Shown: positions 8,836 to 21,251, numbered from the stretch's first letter. The stretch: 64,000 nucleotides of DNA from DATMER01 sp963844885 (GCA_963844885.1 CAWJQA010000010.1:372001-436000); one strand, 5' to 3'. Notes: generated by a model not told the origin, from the sequence alone. Program-made: numbers and translations.

Positions 8836-9890
8836 AGGCCGATCCCGGGCCACGACGCGATCGGGTCGGTCGAGCGGACCACTCCCATGCCGGCGCCAGA
8901 CCAGCGCGAGAGAGCTTCTTCGGCCTGCGGAGTGAAGTCGAAGAGAAACTCGCCCGGCCGCGCCGGGTCGGGGACGGCGACCGAGGACATGCAGTCCCCT
9001 AGAATGTAGACCTTCCGCGCCAGTTCCTCGTCCCGGCCTGCGATTTCGATCAGGAGGTCGTCGATCGAGCTCTTCACGCAGTGGCTCGCCGCCTGGCCGG
9101 CGATGATGACGGCGTCGGCATTGAGCAGGGTCTCGATGAAGTGATGGTTCCGCTCGGCGAGCTGGCTGCCGTCGAAGCACAGCAGAACCTCGGGGGCGAG
9201 GATGGAGTAGTTCTCGGTCAGGGGGTTTTCGCCTTTGCTTTCGATCCACGAGCGCGAGCCGCGGCACCAGGCGTGAAACAGCCGGGCCTCGTGGATCACT
9301 CCCACCAGCGGATGGCCGTCGCTGCCGAGCAGGCAGTGGAGGGGCCAGAGATAGAGCTTGTACTTGCCGGCCCTCTCCAGCTCCTGGCAGTAGAACTCGA
9401 CCTGAGAATTCAGGGCCTTCAGGTCGCCGTTCCAGAGCCAGCCGGCGATGTCCGGGTTCGGCCGCACGTGGCCGTCGCGGATCATGCCGGTGGTGATCTC
9501 CTGGTGGGCCGCCGGCGGCAGGCCGTCCTCGCCGATCCAGAACGAGGGGAAGAAAATCTGGAACGGGAAGTGGGTATCGAGCGTGCAGGTGACGTCGGTG
9601 ATCGCCTCCAGGTTCTTGTAGAGGAACCGGGCGATGCGGTCGCTGTCGTCCATGGCGCCGGTGCCGCTCCGGCCGCCGACGTAGAGGCTGCCGCGCGGAA
9701 AGCAGAAGTCTTTCTGCGCGTCGATCAGGAGGAGATGGATGCGCTTGCGGTCTCCGGAAGAGGGACGGATGCCGTGCTCGCGGCGCCAGGCCTGGGCAGC
9801 GGCGAAGAGCGCCTGCTGATCGGGCGCGTAGAACCAGTCGCAGGCGTGCGCCGGATCGTAGAAAGGGGGAACGGGCAGCTCTCGGCTCAT
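8832..9890 (-). CDS. Nicotinamidase/isochorismatase-family amidohydrolase
   Basis: This 352-residue protein is longer than the typical 200-residue nicotinamidase because of an N-terminal extension and insertions. Catalytic elements are visible: Asp in LLLIDAQKDF, the metal/active-site region DTHFPFQIFF, and the nucleophile Cys in GQAASHCVKSS with the preceding Ala-Gly-Gln turn. Nicotinamidase turns nicotinamide into nicotinate. It overlaps the upstream nicotinate phosphoribosyltransferase gene by four bases (ATGA), so the two form a two-step NAD salvage pair. The extra length could change substrate choice, but the gene pairing favours nicotinamide. Confidence 0.85.
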   Translation of the reverse strand: MSRELPVPPFYDPAHACDWFYAPDQQALFAAAQAWRREHGIRPSSGDRKRIHLLLIDAQKDFCFPRGSLYVGGRSGTGAMDDSDRIARFLYKNLEAITDVTCTLDTHFPFQIFFPSFWIGEDGLPPAAHQEITTGMIRDGHVRPNPDIAGWLWNGDLKALNSQVEFYCQELERAGKYKLYLWPLHCLLGSDGHPLVGVIHEARLFHAWCRGSRSWIESKGENPLTENYSILAPEVLLCFDGSQLAERNHHFIETLLNADAVIIAGQAASHCVKSSIDDLLIEIAGRDEELARKVYILGDCMSSVAVPDPARPGEFLFDFTPQAEEALSRWSGAGMGVVRSTDPIASWPGIGL

Positions 9891-11395
9891 GGTTTCGCGG
9901 TCTCTTCCACAGGCACCGGTTCGAGCCCGCGCGCGTGGAGGATCAGATGGGTTTTCAGGTCGAACAGGCCGTGCTCCAGGCCGGCGGGGTAGAGGTGCGG
10001 GTTGGCGAAACGCTTGATGCCACCGTGGAAGCCGGCGAGCTGCTCGGCGGTCCGCTTGCGGACCTCCTTGAGCGGCGGGGGGTCGTAGACCCGCTTGCCC
10101 TGCCGGAAGACGGGCACGAGGAGATCCGTGTGCTCGGTGCCGGCGGGGATCTCCTTGCGCCGGGTCAGGTCGGCCGGGTCGATGATGGTGGGCGCGGCGG
10201 GGGCGCCCAGCTCCTCGTCGAAGACCATGTCGGCGATGAACTCGCCGCCGGCGGAGAAGCGCCGCACCTGCTGGATACCCGGGGTGGTGATCTTGACCGC
10301 CTGCTCCGAGAGCTTGACCTTGTACTGCCAGGGGCCGTCAATATCGCCGATACTGCGGACGGCGGTCAGCTTGTAGACGCCGCCGAGGGCGGGATCGTCC
10401 TCGGCGGTGACGAGCTTCGTGCCCACGCCCCAGACGTCGATCTTCGCTCCCTGGAGCTTGAGGCTCTCGATCAGGTGCTCGTCGAGCTCGTTGCTGGCGT
10501 AGACCTTGGCGCCGGGGAAGCCACCCTCGTCCAGGATCTTGCGCGACTCCTTGCTCAGGTAGGCGAGGTCGCCCGAGTCGAGGCGGACGCCCACCATCTC
10601 CCGGCCCTGCTCGCGGAGCCAGCGGCCGACCTCGACGGCGTTGCGCACGCCTTGCAGGGTGTTGTAGGTGTCGACCAGGAAGACGCAGTTGTTCGGGAGC
10701 GCCCGGGCGTAGACCTCGAACGACTCCAGCTCGGTGCCGAAGGACATGACCCAGCTATGGGCGTGGGTGCCGCCGACCGGGATGCCGTAGAGCTTGCCGG
10801 CGAGGACGTTCGAGGTGCCGTGGCAGCCGCCGACATAGGCGGCGCGGCTGGCGGAGAGGCCGCCGTCGATTCCCTGGGCGCGGCGCAGGCCGAACTCGAG
10901 GACCGTGTCGCCCTGGGCGGCCAGGCAGACGCGGGCGGCCTTGGTGGCGATCAGGGTCTGGAAGTTGATGACGTTGAGGAGGCAGGTTTCGAGGATCTGC
11001 GCCTGGAGGATCGGGCCGCGCACCCGGATGAGCGGCTCGTGCGGGAAGACCACGGTCCCTTCGGGCACGGCGTCGACGTCGCACTCGAACCGGAGGCCGC
11101 GCAGGTGGTCGAGGAACTCGCCGTCGAACAGCGGCTTGCCGTCGTTGCCCTGGAGTCCGGCCAGGTAGGCGAGGTCGTCGTCGTCGAAGTGGAAGTGCTC
11201 GAGGAGCTCGATCGCCGGCGCGAGGCCGCAGGCCACGGTGAAGCCGCCGCCGAACGGCTGGTTCCGGAAGTGGAGGTGGAAGACCGCTTCCTTGGTGTAG
11301 GTGCCCGACCGCCAGTAGCCGTAGGCCATGGTGAGCTCGTACAGGTCGGTCAGCAGGGCCAGGGACGGCCGGTAGAGCTGGGTCAGGGCTCCCAT
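9887..11395 (-). CDS. pncB: Nicotinate phosphoribosyltransferase
   Basis: This 502-residue protein catalyses nicotinate + PRPP to nicotinate mononucleotide in the Preiss-Handler pathway. The family signature is clear: LLTDLYELTMAYGYW at the N-terminus, FGLRRAQGIDGGLSASRAAY, HAHSWVMSF, VRLDSGDLAYLS and VWGVGTKLVTA in the TIM-barrel core. The start ATG at 11395 was chosen over longer upstream frames because homology begins exactly there (MGALTQLYRPSLALLTD). It lies two bases from the stop of the upstream M42 peptidase gene and overlaps the nicotinamidase gene. Confidence 0.93.
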   Translation of the reverse strand: MGALTQLYRPSLALLTDLYELTMAYGYWRSGTYTKEAVFHLHFRNQPFGGGFTVACGLAPAIELLEHFHFDDDDLAYLAGLQGNDGKPLFDGEFLDHLRGLRFECDVDAVPEGTVVFPHEPLIRVRGPILQAQILETCLLNVINFQTLIATKAARVCLAAQGDTVLEFGLRRAQGIDGGLSASRAAYVGGCHGTSNVLAGKLYGIPVGGTHAHSWVMSFGTELESFEVYARALPNNCVFLVDTYNTLQGVRNAVEVGRWLREQGREMVGVRLDSGDLAYLSKESRKILDEGGFPGAKVYASNELDEHLIESLKLQGAKIDVWGVGTKLVTAEDDPALGGVYKLTAVRSIGDIDGPWQYKVKLSEQAVKITTPGIQQVRRFSAGGEFIADMVFDEELGAPAAPTIIDPADLTRRKEIPAGTEHTDLLVPVFRQGKRVYDPPPLKEVRKRTAEQLAGFHGGIKRFANPHLYPAGLEHGLFDLKTHLILHARGLEPVPVEETAKP

Positions 11396-11397
11396 GG

Positions 11398-13524
11398 TCA
11401 CTCCTGGATCGCCGCAATGATGAGCCGGACGAGCGACTCGACGTCCCGGAGGTCGGCGACCTCGATGGGCGAATGGGAGTAGCGGCCGGGCCAGGAGAAC
11501 GGCAGCATCTCCGGGCCGTTGCCGGTGAAGGCCAGTCCGTCCGAGGCGCCGCCGGTCATGCCGACCTGGAGAGGGATGCCGAGCCGGGTCCCCAGGTCCA
11601 GGAAACGGTCGATCATCGCCCGCGGCGTCTGGTCGGAGTTGTCCATGGCCCGGAGCACGGCGCCCCTGCCGAGCGGCGCCCAGGCGAAGCGGCCGGTCTC
11701 GATCGGCGAATCGGAGGAGACGAAGGTGTCCACCGGATGGACGCGGTCGAGGTCCGGGAAGCGCTGCGCCATCGCCGCGGAGCCCACCAGGCCGACCTCT
11801 TCCTGGACCGCCCACGAGAAGGTGATTCGCCGGGTGAGCTTCGCCGGGTCGATCCGTCGCAGCGCGAGGATCAGGGCGGTGCAGCCGACCCGGTCGTCGA
11901 AGCCGCGGGCGAGGACCCGGTGCGGGCCGATCCGGAACATGCGCTTCGGCATGGTCACGGTGCTGCCCACGCGGATGCCGAGCGGTTCCAGCTCCTTGGC
12001 GGAGGCGACGCCGAGGAAGACGGTGAGGGGGCCGTCCGCAGCATACTTTTCCGCGGTGGCCCATCCTTCGCGCGGCTCGAACACGGCCGGGACGGGACCG
12101 CGCTCCCCATGCACGAACGCGGCCTGGGCTTCCCAGACGGGCCGAAGGAGGCCGCCCTGGGGCTCCAGGCTCAGGCGGCCGTCCGGCAGGATCTCTTTGA
12201 CCCGGAAGCCGACCTCGTCCATGTGGGCGACGAGGAGGACATGTTCCTTCCCCTGGCCGATGGTCACCACGATATTTCCTTTGTCGTCCACCTCCGGCTT
12301 CACCCAGGCCGGGAGCTGGCGGAGGATCTCCTCCCGCACCGGTCCCTCGGCGCCGCTCACGCCGTAGCGGGAGACGAGGGTCGAGAGAAGACCGGCCGCT
12401 TCTTCATGGCCGGCGGTGGTCTCGACGATCGGGGGCGGGGGAGGCAGGGCCGGCGGGGTGCTGGCCGTGGGCTTGCGGCCGGCGAGCCACGTTTCCAGGG
12501 CGTCGGCGAGGCGTCCGGGGTCGGCCAGGGCGATCGTCTCGACCGGGGTACCCGGGTAGAGGGCCGGGAGGCCGACGTAGCCGACCCGCGCCTTGTCCCA
12601 GGGGGGCCGGCCATAGGAATCGTTCATGGTGGGCGCCAGGTGATCGGCTGCCTGGGCGGGGAAACCGGCCGGAAGGTCGCCCGCGCCGAGAAGGCCGGAT
12701 CCGGGACGGGGGAGCGGGACCGGGACGGCGGACTGGCCGTCGATCTTCCAGCCGAAGCCGATGCTCACGAGGAGCGCCTCGTCGAAGGGACCGGTCTTCC
12801 TCACCAGGTATTCGAGGCCCTTGCCGTTGAGGTAGTCGAGGGTGGTCCAGGCGAAGACCGTGGTCCCTGTTCCTGGTATGGCGTGGAGGCGCCGGGCCGT
12901 CTCGGCCAGGGCCGCACAGGCGCCTTTGAGGCGGGAGGAGGGGCCGGCAATCAACCCGCCCGCCATGTGGGACGGGCGCCGGATCAGGGCGACGGCGTCG
13001 AGGAGCCGGATGCCCATCGCCTGCGCCTCGGCGGCGCTCTCGGCGCCCACGTCCACCCAGGCGTCGTCGATCGCGAAAGGTTTCTCCGGTGGCCCGGACC
13101 TCCCCTGCATCAAATGGACCGAAGGGAGGACGATCGCGCCCGGGACCCATCCCCGGCTGCCGCCGATGACGACAGTCTGGCCCTGGTGGGACTGGTCCCA
13201 GAGTGCGCCGGGCGAGACGCCGCTGGCGGGCACGAGCCGGAGATAGCCGTCGTCCCGGATACGGCTGACCACGTACCCCGGCTCGCCCAGGGGACAGGCC
13301 ACGAGCCGCCGCGGCGAGCCGGAACCGACCGTGACGCTGACATTGCCGAGCGCGTCGCGCTGTACCGGCAGCCCCGCGAGCCGGCCCGCGACCAGCTCGG
13401 CCGCGGGCTCCTCCCGGCCGACGACCGCGGGAACCTGGAGGAAGGCTTCGACCTCCTGGTCGAGGGTCACGGCCTGGGCGGGGGGCGCGAGGGCCAGGAG
13501 AAGCACGGCGGCTCGGAGGTTCAT
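11398..13524 (-). CDS. Secreted tandem M42-family aminopeptidase with degenerate first domain
   Basis: This 708-residue protein has a short signal peptide (MNLRAAVLLLALAPPAQA). It contains two copies of the M42 fold joined by a Pro-rich linker near residue 350. The second copy has the metal ligands: AHMDEVGF (His about 434), GFDDRVGC, QEEVGLVG with the catalytic Glu pair, SSDSP and a final SHSP. The first copy aligns in order (LGNVSVTVGSG, then LVACPLGEPGYVVSRI where AHMDEVGF is expected), but its metal-binding His and Asp are gone. The first domain is therefore likely structural or substrate-binding. The protein is probably periplasmic or exported and co-transcribed with pncB. Confidence 0.85.
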   Translation of the reverse strand: MNLRAAVLLLALAPPAQAVTLDQEVEAFLQVPAVVGREEPAAELVAGRLAGLPVQRDALGNVSVTVGSGSPRRLVACPLGEPGYVVSRIRDDGYLRLVPASGVSPGALWDQSHQGQTVVIGGSRGWVPGAIVLPSVHLMQGRSGPPEKPFAIDDAWVDVGAESAAEAQAMGIRLLDAVALIRRPSHMAGGLIAGPSSRLKGACAALAETARRLHAIPGTGTTVFAWTTLDYLNGKGLEYLVRKTGPFDEALLVSIGFGWKIDGQSAVPVPLPRPGSGLLGAGDLPAGFPAQAADHLAPTMNDSYGRPPWDKARVGYVGLPALYPGTPVETIALADPGRLADALETWLAGRKPTASTPPALPPPPPIVETTAGHEEAAGLLSTLVSRYGVSGAEGPVREEILRQLPAWVKPEVDDKGNIVVTIGQGKEHVLLVAHMDEVGFRVKEILPDGRLSLEPQGGLLRPVWEAQAAFVHGERGPVPAVFEPREGWATAEKYAADGPLTVFLGVASAKELEPLGIRVGSTVTMPKRMFRIGPHRVLARGFDDRVGCTALILALRRIDPAKLTRRITFSWAVQEEVGLVGSAAMAQRFPDLDRVHPVDTFVSSDSPIETGRFAWAPLGRGAVLRAMDNSDQTPRAMIDRFLDLGTRLGIPLQVGMTGGASDGLAFTGNGPEMLPFSWPGRYSHSPIEVADLRDVESLVRLIIAAIQE

Positions 13525-13566
13525 GACGGAGAACTGTAGCAGAGGGGCGACATCAGTGGCCTGCGG

Positions 13567-13632
13567 CCCTCACCCCCGGCCCCTCTCCCGGTGGTCCGGG
13601 TGTGCGGCCGGGAGAGAGGTCGGGGGTGAGGG
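13567..13632. repeat. Imperfect 25-bp inverted repeat
   Basis: CCCTCACCCCCGGCCCCTCT and its continuation (13567-13591) pair with 13608-13632 at 23 of 25 positions around a 16-base loop. It lies in the divergent gap between the M42 peptidase and hutU, not where a terminator is expected. It resembles the dispersed CTCACCCCCGGCCCC palindromes known from many high-GC genomes. Confidence 0.65.
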
Positions 13633-13642
13633 TTTCACGCGC

Positions 13643-13648
13643 TAGAAT
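13643..13648 (+). promoter_or_regulatory. -10 element TAGAAT of hutU
   Basis: TAGAAT ends six bases before the hutU ATG at 13655 and there is no ribosome binding site, consistent with a leaderless start. No clear -35 box is seen. Confidence 0.4.
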
Positions 13649-13654
13649 ACCCCC

Positions 13655-15362
<1,708 letters not shown>

Positions 15363-15364
15363 GG

Positions 15365-18300
15365 TTGCCTGACCGACGAGCCCTGGGCTCGCTGCTGTTC
15401 CGCCTCCTGCTGCTCGCCGCCTCGCTGTCGGCGCCCCTCCTTCCCTTGCCCTGGGCGGCTCTGCTCCTCCTGGGGGCGACCCTCGCGTGGCTGCCGTACG
15501 GGCCGCCCCGCCGCGAGAAGGTCGTGGCTCTCCTCACGGTCTTCGTGGCTCTCGGCGCCCTGACGTTCGAATGGGTGGGGGACCGCGAGGCGAACAAGCC
15601 GCCCGATCGGTGGGCCCAGGACGCGTCGGAGGAGTACGCCGCTCTCTGGCAAGAGTCTCCAGTCCGAGGCGGACGCCGCCGCGAAAGCCCTGGGCCGGCC
15701 GCCGCAGAGCGCCGAAGAGCGCCTGAACGCCTTCCGGCGCCTCTCGGCGGTGGTGCCCGACCGGGGACGCGGCCGGCGAGCGCTGCTCCTCCTCGATCCG
15801 GACGGCGCGCCCGCGGCCTGGTCGGGAGAAGGACTGCTGCACGAGCCGGCGCCGGAGGAGGTGCCGCGCAGCGGCCGGGCGTTCAAGGCGAGCTTCACCG
15901 CCGTCACCTTCCTGGCCGTCGAGCCGCTGCCGTCCGACCGGCAGGCGCGGCGGCCGTGGCGGGTCGTGGCCGGCGCGAGCTTCCCGTCCGACCGGCTGCC
16001 GTTCCCGGGCCTGCCCAGGGCGCTGCGCTGGTCCCTCGTCCAGAATCGCGGCGAGGCGCTGGCGGGGATGCTCCTGGTGCCGTCCCAATCCCCTCCCTAC
16101 ATGGTGGTCGAGCGGGCGGCCGGACGCATGCAGCCGCCGTTCCCCTGGACCCGCCGGGTGGTCTGGGGCGCCATCGCGTTTTCGCTGCTCGCGCTCGCCG
16201 TCATGCGGAGCCCGGGCTTGACGGCGGCCGGACCCGGAGCGGCGGGGGAGGGCCGGGGCGGCTCGCCGTCCTCGTCTTCGTCGGGGCCTTCGCGGCCGGA
16301 ATGGCCGCCGGATTCTCGTGGACGGTGATCGCCCTGTCCGGCGCGGGCCTCGCCCTGGCGATGGCCGGCCTGGCCGGAATCTCCGCCCCCTCCTGGTGGC
16401 GGAGCGCTCCACCGTGGGTCGCGGGCCGCGGTGCCTTGGCCGCGCTTCTGCTGTTCGGCGCCGCCTGGGCTCTTCAGCGCAACGGCGAGCCGATCGATCT
16501 GGGCTCCGCCGTCTTCCTGGGCGCCGAGGCGTTCGGCTACCGGCTCGCGTTCGCGGCGGCGGCCTTCGGCCTCATCTGCTGGCCGGCAGGTACTCCGTCG
16601 GCCCGCCGTCGCCTCCGCGTGACCGCTGGGCCTGGGCCGGCTCGGCTCTGCTGCTGCTGGGAGCCGCGCTCTGCGACACCCCGCTGGCCGCCCTGCCGCT
16701 GATCGCCGCCGGCACCGCGGCAGCCGCGCTCTACGCCGACCGGCGGCGGATGGGGGAGGGCCTCGCGGTGGCCGCGGTGGCGCTGCTGGCCGTGCTTGCC
16801 GCGGCCGGGATCTGGGAGACCGCCTATCGCCTGGCGTTGCGGCGCTGGTCGGAGACCGTGCTGCTCAACAAGGTCACCCCTCCGTCCCGGGGTGAGATGG
16901 AGGCGCTGGGCAAGGAGATTCAAGGCCATTTTGCGCGGATCGACCTGGCGGCGCTCGTCCCGCGTGCTCCGGCCGGCCTGGAGCGCCAGGATCTCGCCTA
17001 CGCGCTGTGGCGGAGCTCGCCGCTCGCGCGGCCTTATTCCTTGTCCGCGCTCGTGGTGATGCCGCTGGAAGGCGAGCCGTCCTTCTTTTCGTTCGGCATG
17101 CCCCTCACGCAGGGGAAGGTCGATTGGAGCCCGGAGCGCTGGCGCGGCCTCGGCCTGCCGCTTTGGGAGGAGAGCCCGGTCTCCGGCGAGATCGGTCTGA
17201 AGCTGGCGGGAAAACCCTGGGGAAAGGCCCGCTTCTGGCTGATGCCCCGGCCCGGATTCGAGCTGCGCGACCGCCGCCGGCTCGGGGAAGCCGAAGTCGG
17301 CCTGCTCAAAGGCGGGCCGGCCGCGGACCCGGTCCAGGAGCTGCTGGAGCCGGCGGTCTACGCGCTCTACACCCAGAGCGGCAGCCCGTCCCTGTCTCCC
17401 TGGGACGAGACGCCGCGCCTGGCGGAGCGACTGCGGCCGAGCGGCGGCCGGGGCTCGGCCATCGTCGACACGCCGGTGGGCCGCGCCCGCGCCTACAGCC
17501 ATATGACGCTGGGTGTCTGGGAGGTCATCTACCTGCCGTTCCTGCCGCCGCTGTCCGCGGTGGAGCGGACCTCGAACTCGGTGCTGGGCGTCCTCCTCAT
17601 CCTGACCCTGGCCGCGCCGCCGGTCCTTTTGCTGTCCCTGCCCCGCGCCTCCTTCCGTGCGCTCCTGGGCCGGGTGCTGCGCTCGTATTCGAAGCGGCTG
17701 ATGATCGTCTACACGCTCCTTCTGCTCGTGCCGCTGCTGCTCGCTCTACGCCGTCCTGGCGCGCTCCATGGCGGAGCGGCTGAGCCGCGCAGCAGCGGGC
17801 GGCGGGCGAGGCGGCGCTCGGCTCGGCGCAGCGGGTCCTCGGCGAGCGTCTGCTGCAGCTCGAGCCCGGCTTCGGCCTCGACACCGCGCTCGGCGACGGC
17901 TGCTCGCCTGGCTCTCCGCGTCGTCCAGCACGAGGTCAACCTGTACTGGGGGAGCGAGGTCTACGCCTCGAGCAAGCACGAGCTGTTCACCGCCGGCCTG
18001 CTGCCGCGGCGCATCCCCGGCGAGATCTACGCCCGGCTCGCCTTCTGCGGCGACGGCCTGCTCGGCGCGCACGAGCCGGATCGGCGACGCGCCCTACCTC
18101 GAGCTCTACGCGCCGCTGCGCCTGCCGGGTCGCCGCCGGGCGCGGAGCCGCCTCTTCCTCTCCATGCCGCTGCTCGCGCAGCAGGAGGAGGCGGCGACCG
18201 AGCTGGGCAACCTGCGCCGCCGCGCGCTTGCCTGGTGACGGTGGCGCTCTTCCTGCTCTCGGTGGCCGTCGGCACCCGGCTGGCGCGCAACTTCACCCGG

Positions 18301-19483
18301 CCGCTGACGAGCTGGTCGAGGGCACGCGCGATCGCCGCCGGCGCGCCGTCGCTCGAGCTCCGCCCCGCCGAGCTCGAGCTGGCGGCGCCCTGGTCGAGGC
18401 GATGGACAGATGGCGCGACGCATCGCCGAAGGCCGCGAACGTCTCGTGCGGGAGAAGCAGGTGGTCGAGCGGATCGTCGAGAACGTCACCTCCGGCGTGG
18501 TGTCGCTCGACCGCGGAGCGCCGGGTGCTGCTGCACAACCGCGTGGCCGCGAGCTGCTCGGCGTCGCGCCCGGCGAGGCGCTCGACCGGGTGGCGGTGGT
18601 CGCCGCGAGGCTCGCGCCGGTCGCCGACTTCTTGCGCCGGGCCGTCGAGCGGCCGGGGGAGATGGCGCGCGAGACCGTCCGGCTCGCCGGCCCGGGAGCG
18701 GCGAGCGCGAGTGGCGCCTGGTCTGGGTGCCGCTGCCGGCGCCGGCGAGCCCGCGGCGCTGCTGGTGGTGGAGGACGCGACCGAGGTGCTGCGCGGCCAG
18801 CGGCTCGCTGGCCTGGGCCGAGATGGCGCGCATCATCGCGCACGAGATCAAGAACCCGCTGACGCCGATCCGGCTCTCCACCGAGCACCTGCGCGAGGTC
18901 TGGCACGCGCGACCGCGAGCACTTCGACCGAGGTGTTCGAGCGCTGCACGGTCAACATCCTGCAGCCAGGTGGAGGAGCTGCGGCACGATCGCCTCGGAG
19001 TTCTCCACCTACAGCCGCCATCCTGCGGCTCGATCGCGGCAGCCGGGCGACCTCGCCCAGGCCATCGCGGAGCTGGTCGAGGGCTACCGCGGCCGCGCCG
19101 CCCGAAGGGGTGCAGCGTCGAGCTGGAGACGGACGGCCGGCGATTTCGGCCCGCTTCGACGCCCAGCTCCTCGGCCGGCGCGGTGCGCAACCTGATCGAG
19201 AACGCCCTGCGCGCCAGCGGCGGGAGCGGCCGGGTCACGGTCGAGCGTGGAGCCGCGGCGACGGACAGGCGCGGATCGCGGTGGCCAGACCAGGGCCCGG
19301 GAGTGCCGCCGGAGAAGCTGCCGCGCATCTTCGAGCCCTATTTCTCGACCCACGCCGGCGGCACCGGCCTCGGCCTGCCGATCGCCCGGCGGATCGCGGA
19401 GGAGCACGGCGGCACGCTCGCTCGCCCGCAACCGGAGCGGGCGGGGGCTGGAGGTGGTGATTACTCTTCCTACCGCCGCTTGA
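15365..19483 (+). pseudogene. NtrY-like membrane sensor histidine kinase, many frameshifts
   Basis: Pieces in all three frames assemble into one large sensor kinase. It has an N-terminal membrane region with several hydrophobic segments (from LLFRLLLLAASLSAPLLPLP), a long extracytoplasmic part, more membrane segments, a HAMP-like linker (TRLARNFTRPLTE), a PAS-like region and a kinase core. The core shows the H-box RIIAHEIKNPLTPIRLSTEH, the N-box RNLIENALRAS, and the G-boxes with DQGPGVPPEKLPRIFEPYFS and GTGLGLPIARRIAEEHGG. The start is probably the TTG at 15365, three bases after hutU stops. No response-regulator gene is adjacent. As in hutU, most breaks look like single extra bases, so the true gene may be intact. 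Its 3' end overlaps the convergent helicase by 14 bases. Confidence 0.75.
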
Positions 19484-20949
19484 CCTTGAGCGTCCGCCGC
19501 CTGCCGCCGAGGGAAACCCGCGGCTTGAGCTCCACGTAGGGCTCGACTCCGGGCACCGTGCAGCGCGGGATCTCCTCGCCGAGGGCGTCCTCGATCTCCT
19601 TGATCACCGGTTTGTCCTGCCAGGTACCGATTGTGGAGACGATCCCCAGGGCGGAGCCGCGGGCGGTGCGGCCGGCGCGGTGGATGTAGTCGTCCACGGT
19701 GTCGGGCATCTCGAAGTTGATGATGTGGCGGATGGCCGGAATGTCGATGCCGCGGGCGGCGATGTCCGTGGCCACCAGGATGCGGTGCTCGCCCTCGCGG
19801 AAGCCGCGCAGCGCTTCGACCCGTTGGCCCTGGGAGAGATCCGAATGGATGCGCTCCACCGGATGCCCCTCGCGTTCCAGAATGCGGCACAGCCACTCGG
19901 CATCCGTCTTGCGGCGGATGAACACCAGCGTGCTGCCCAGCTCCTGGCGCAGGAGGGCGAGCAGACAGGCCTTCTTGTTGTCCTCGTCCACCAGGTAGAC
20001 CCGGTGGTCGATCCCTTCGGCGGCGCCGCCTTCGGGGAGGATGTTGATCCGCAGCGGATCTTTGAGGAAGCGCTCGCGTCAGCCGCTCGATGGGAGGCGG
20101 CATGGTGGCCGAGAACATCATCGTGTGCCGCTCGCGCGGCAGCTCGTCCAGGATGCGCGGACCTGGGGCAGGAACCCCATGTCGAGCATGTGGTCGGCCT
20201 CGTCGATCACCAGCTCCGAGATGCGGTCGAGCCGCAGCGTGCCGCGCTCCACGTGGTCGAGGAGCCGGCCCGGCGTGGCGACCATGATGTCCGGCTTGCG
20301 TCTGAGCCCGCGGACCTGCGGCGCCATCTTCACGCCGCCGATCGGCAGACCGTGTCGAGGCTGGCTCCGGGCCGAACAGGTTCAGGAACGCCTTGGTCTG
20401 GAGCGCGATCTCGCGGGTGGGGGAGAGGATCAGGGCGCGGACGCCTTCGCCGTGGGTGAGCCGCTGGGCGATCGGCGGCACGAAGGCCGCCGTCTTGCCG
20501 GAGACGGTCTCGGCGAGGCCGATCAGGTCGCGGCCCGTCAGAGCGATCGGGATCACCGCGGCCTGAATCGGCGTCGGATCTCGAAACCGAGCCGTTCGCG
20601 ATGCGCAGGATCGGCTCGCTGAGGCCGAGCGCCTCGAAGGACTTGTCGGTCGTTCGACCGGGTGCTGGGGGATCGCCACCGGCAGGAGCGCGTCCTTCGA
20701 CAGCTCGTCGTCCGAGTGCCTCCTCGGACGGACGGGCGGTGCGGGCTCGGGTGCGGGGACCGGTTTGACCGTCACGGGAACGGCCGCCACGGGAGCGGGA
20801 GCGGGAGTGGACGGTTTTGCCGCGATCGGGGCGGGTTTGGGCGTGATTTGCGCCGGGGCGCCAGCGGCGGAACCGCGACCGGACGCGGTATCGGCAATGG
20901 AGATGGCGATGGAGCTGGAGATCGCGGCTTCCACCCGGGTTTCCGGCAT
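19470..20949 (-). pseudogene. DEAD-box RNA helicase with Pro/Ala-rich N-terminus (frameshifted)
   Basis: Fragments in different frames give an ordered DEAD-box helicase: GFRDPTPIQAAVIP (Q motif), AETVSGKT (Walker A; the usual AxTGSGKT glycine is Val here), SPTREIA, ATPGRLLDHV, VIDEADHMLDMGF, FSATMP, then the second RecA domain with VFIRRKTDAEW, ILVATDIAARGIDIP and YIHRAGRTARG. About 90 Pro/Ala-rich residues precede the core. Breaks lie near 20590, 20640, 20360, 20340, 20150 and 20080. RNA unwinding in the cytoplasm is the family role. The Met at 20949 is the best visible start, but the frame may continue into the upstream ribbon-helix-helix segment. Confidence 0.75.
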
Positions 20950-21084
20950 CCCTTCGGCATCCCGAGGCCGCGGCGCAGCAGCTCGACGATCGTCCGGTTG
21001 ATGGAGCGGCCCGGCGCGGTCCTTCTCTTGTTCGATGGCTGCGAGGACGTCCTGCGGGATGTTGCGGATGATCAGATTTCTCAT
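20772..21084 (-). CDS. Ribbon-helix-helix (antitoxin-like) protein, frameshifted
   Basis: From the ATG at 21084 the frame reads MRNLIIRNIPQDVLAAIEQE. After one shift near 21020 it reads GRSINRTIVELLRRGLGMPK. Together these match the fold of short FitA/RHH-type antitoxins (strand, helix, turn with GRSIN, helix). In the shifted frame it would stop at 20772; in the unshifted frame it would fuse to the Pro-rich extension of the DEAD-box helicase. I cannot tell whether this is a separate small DNA-binding protein or the N-terminus of the helicase. No adjacent PIN toxin is visible. Confidence 0.5.
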
Positions 21085-21251
21085 TGAGTGACTGGTATGC
21101 GTGCCCAAGCTACTCATCCTACTGGTGTAGAGCTTCGCAGTCAAGGCGCGTTCCGCTTGGGTTCCGCCGGGGTTCCGCCGGCCGGGAGAGGCGATTCGGT
21201 CCTAGAATGAGGGCCACGGGCCCGCGGGTGGCCGTGGAAAGGACGGATTCG

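Noticed and set aside
9935..11482. Long plus-strand open frame of 515 residues opposite pncB
   Set aside because: Composition is an antisense shadow of the well-conserved pncB protein; no ribosome binding site or family match.
11473..13539. Plus-strand open frame of 688 residues opposite the M42 peptidase
   Set aside because: Arises from high GC on the complementary strand; no domain signature, while the minus strand shows clear M42 motifs.
13567..13632. Rho-independent terminator
   Set aside because: It lies between divergent start codons and lacks a T-run, so a dispersed palindrome is more likely.
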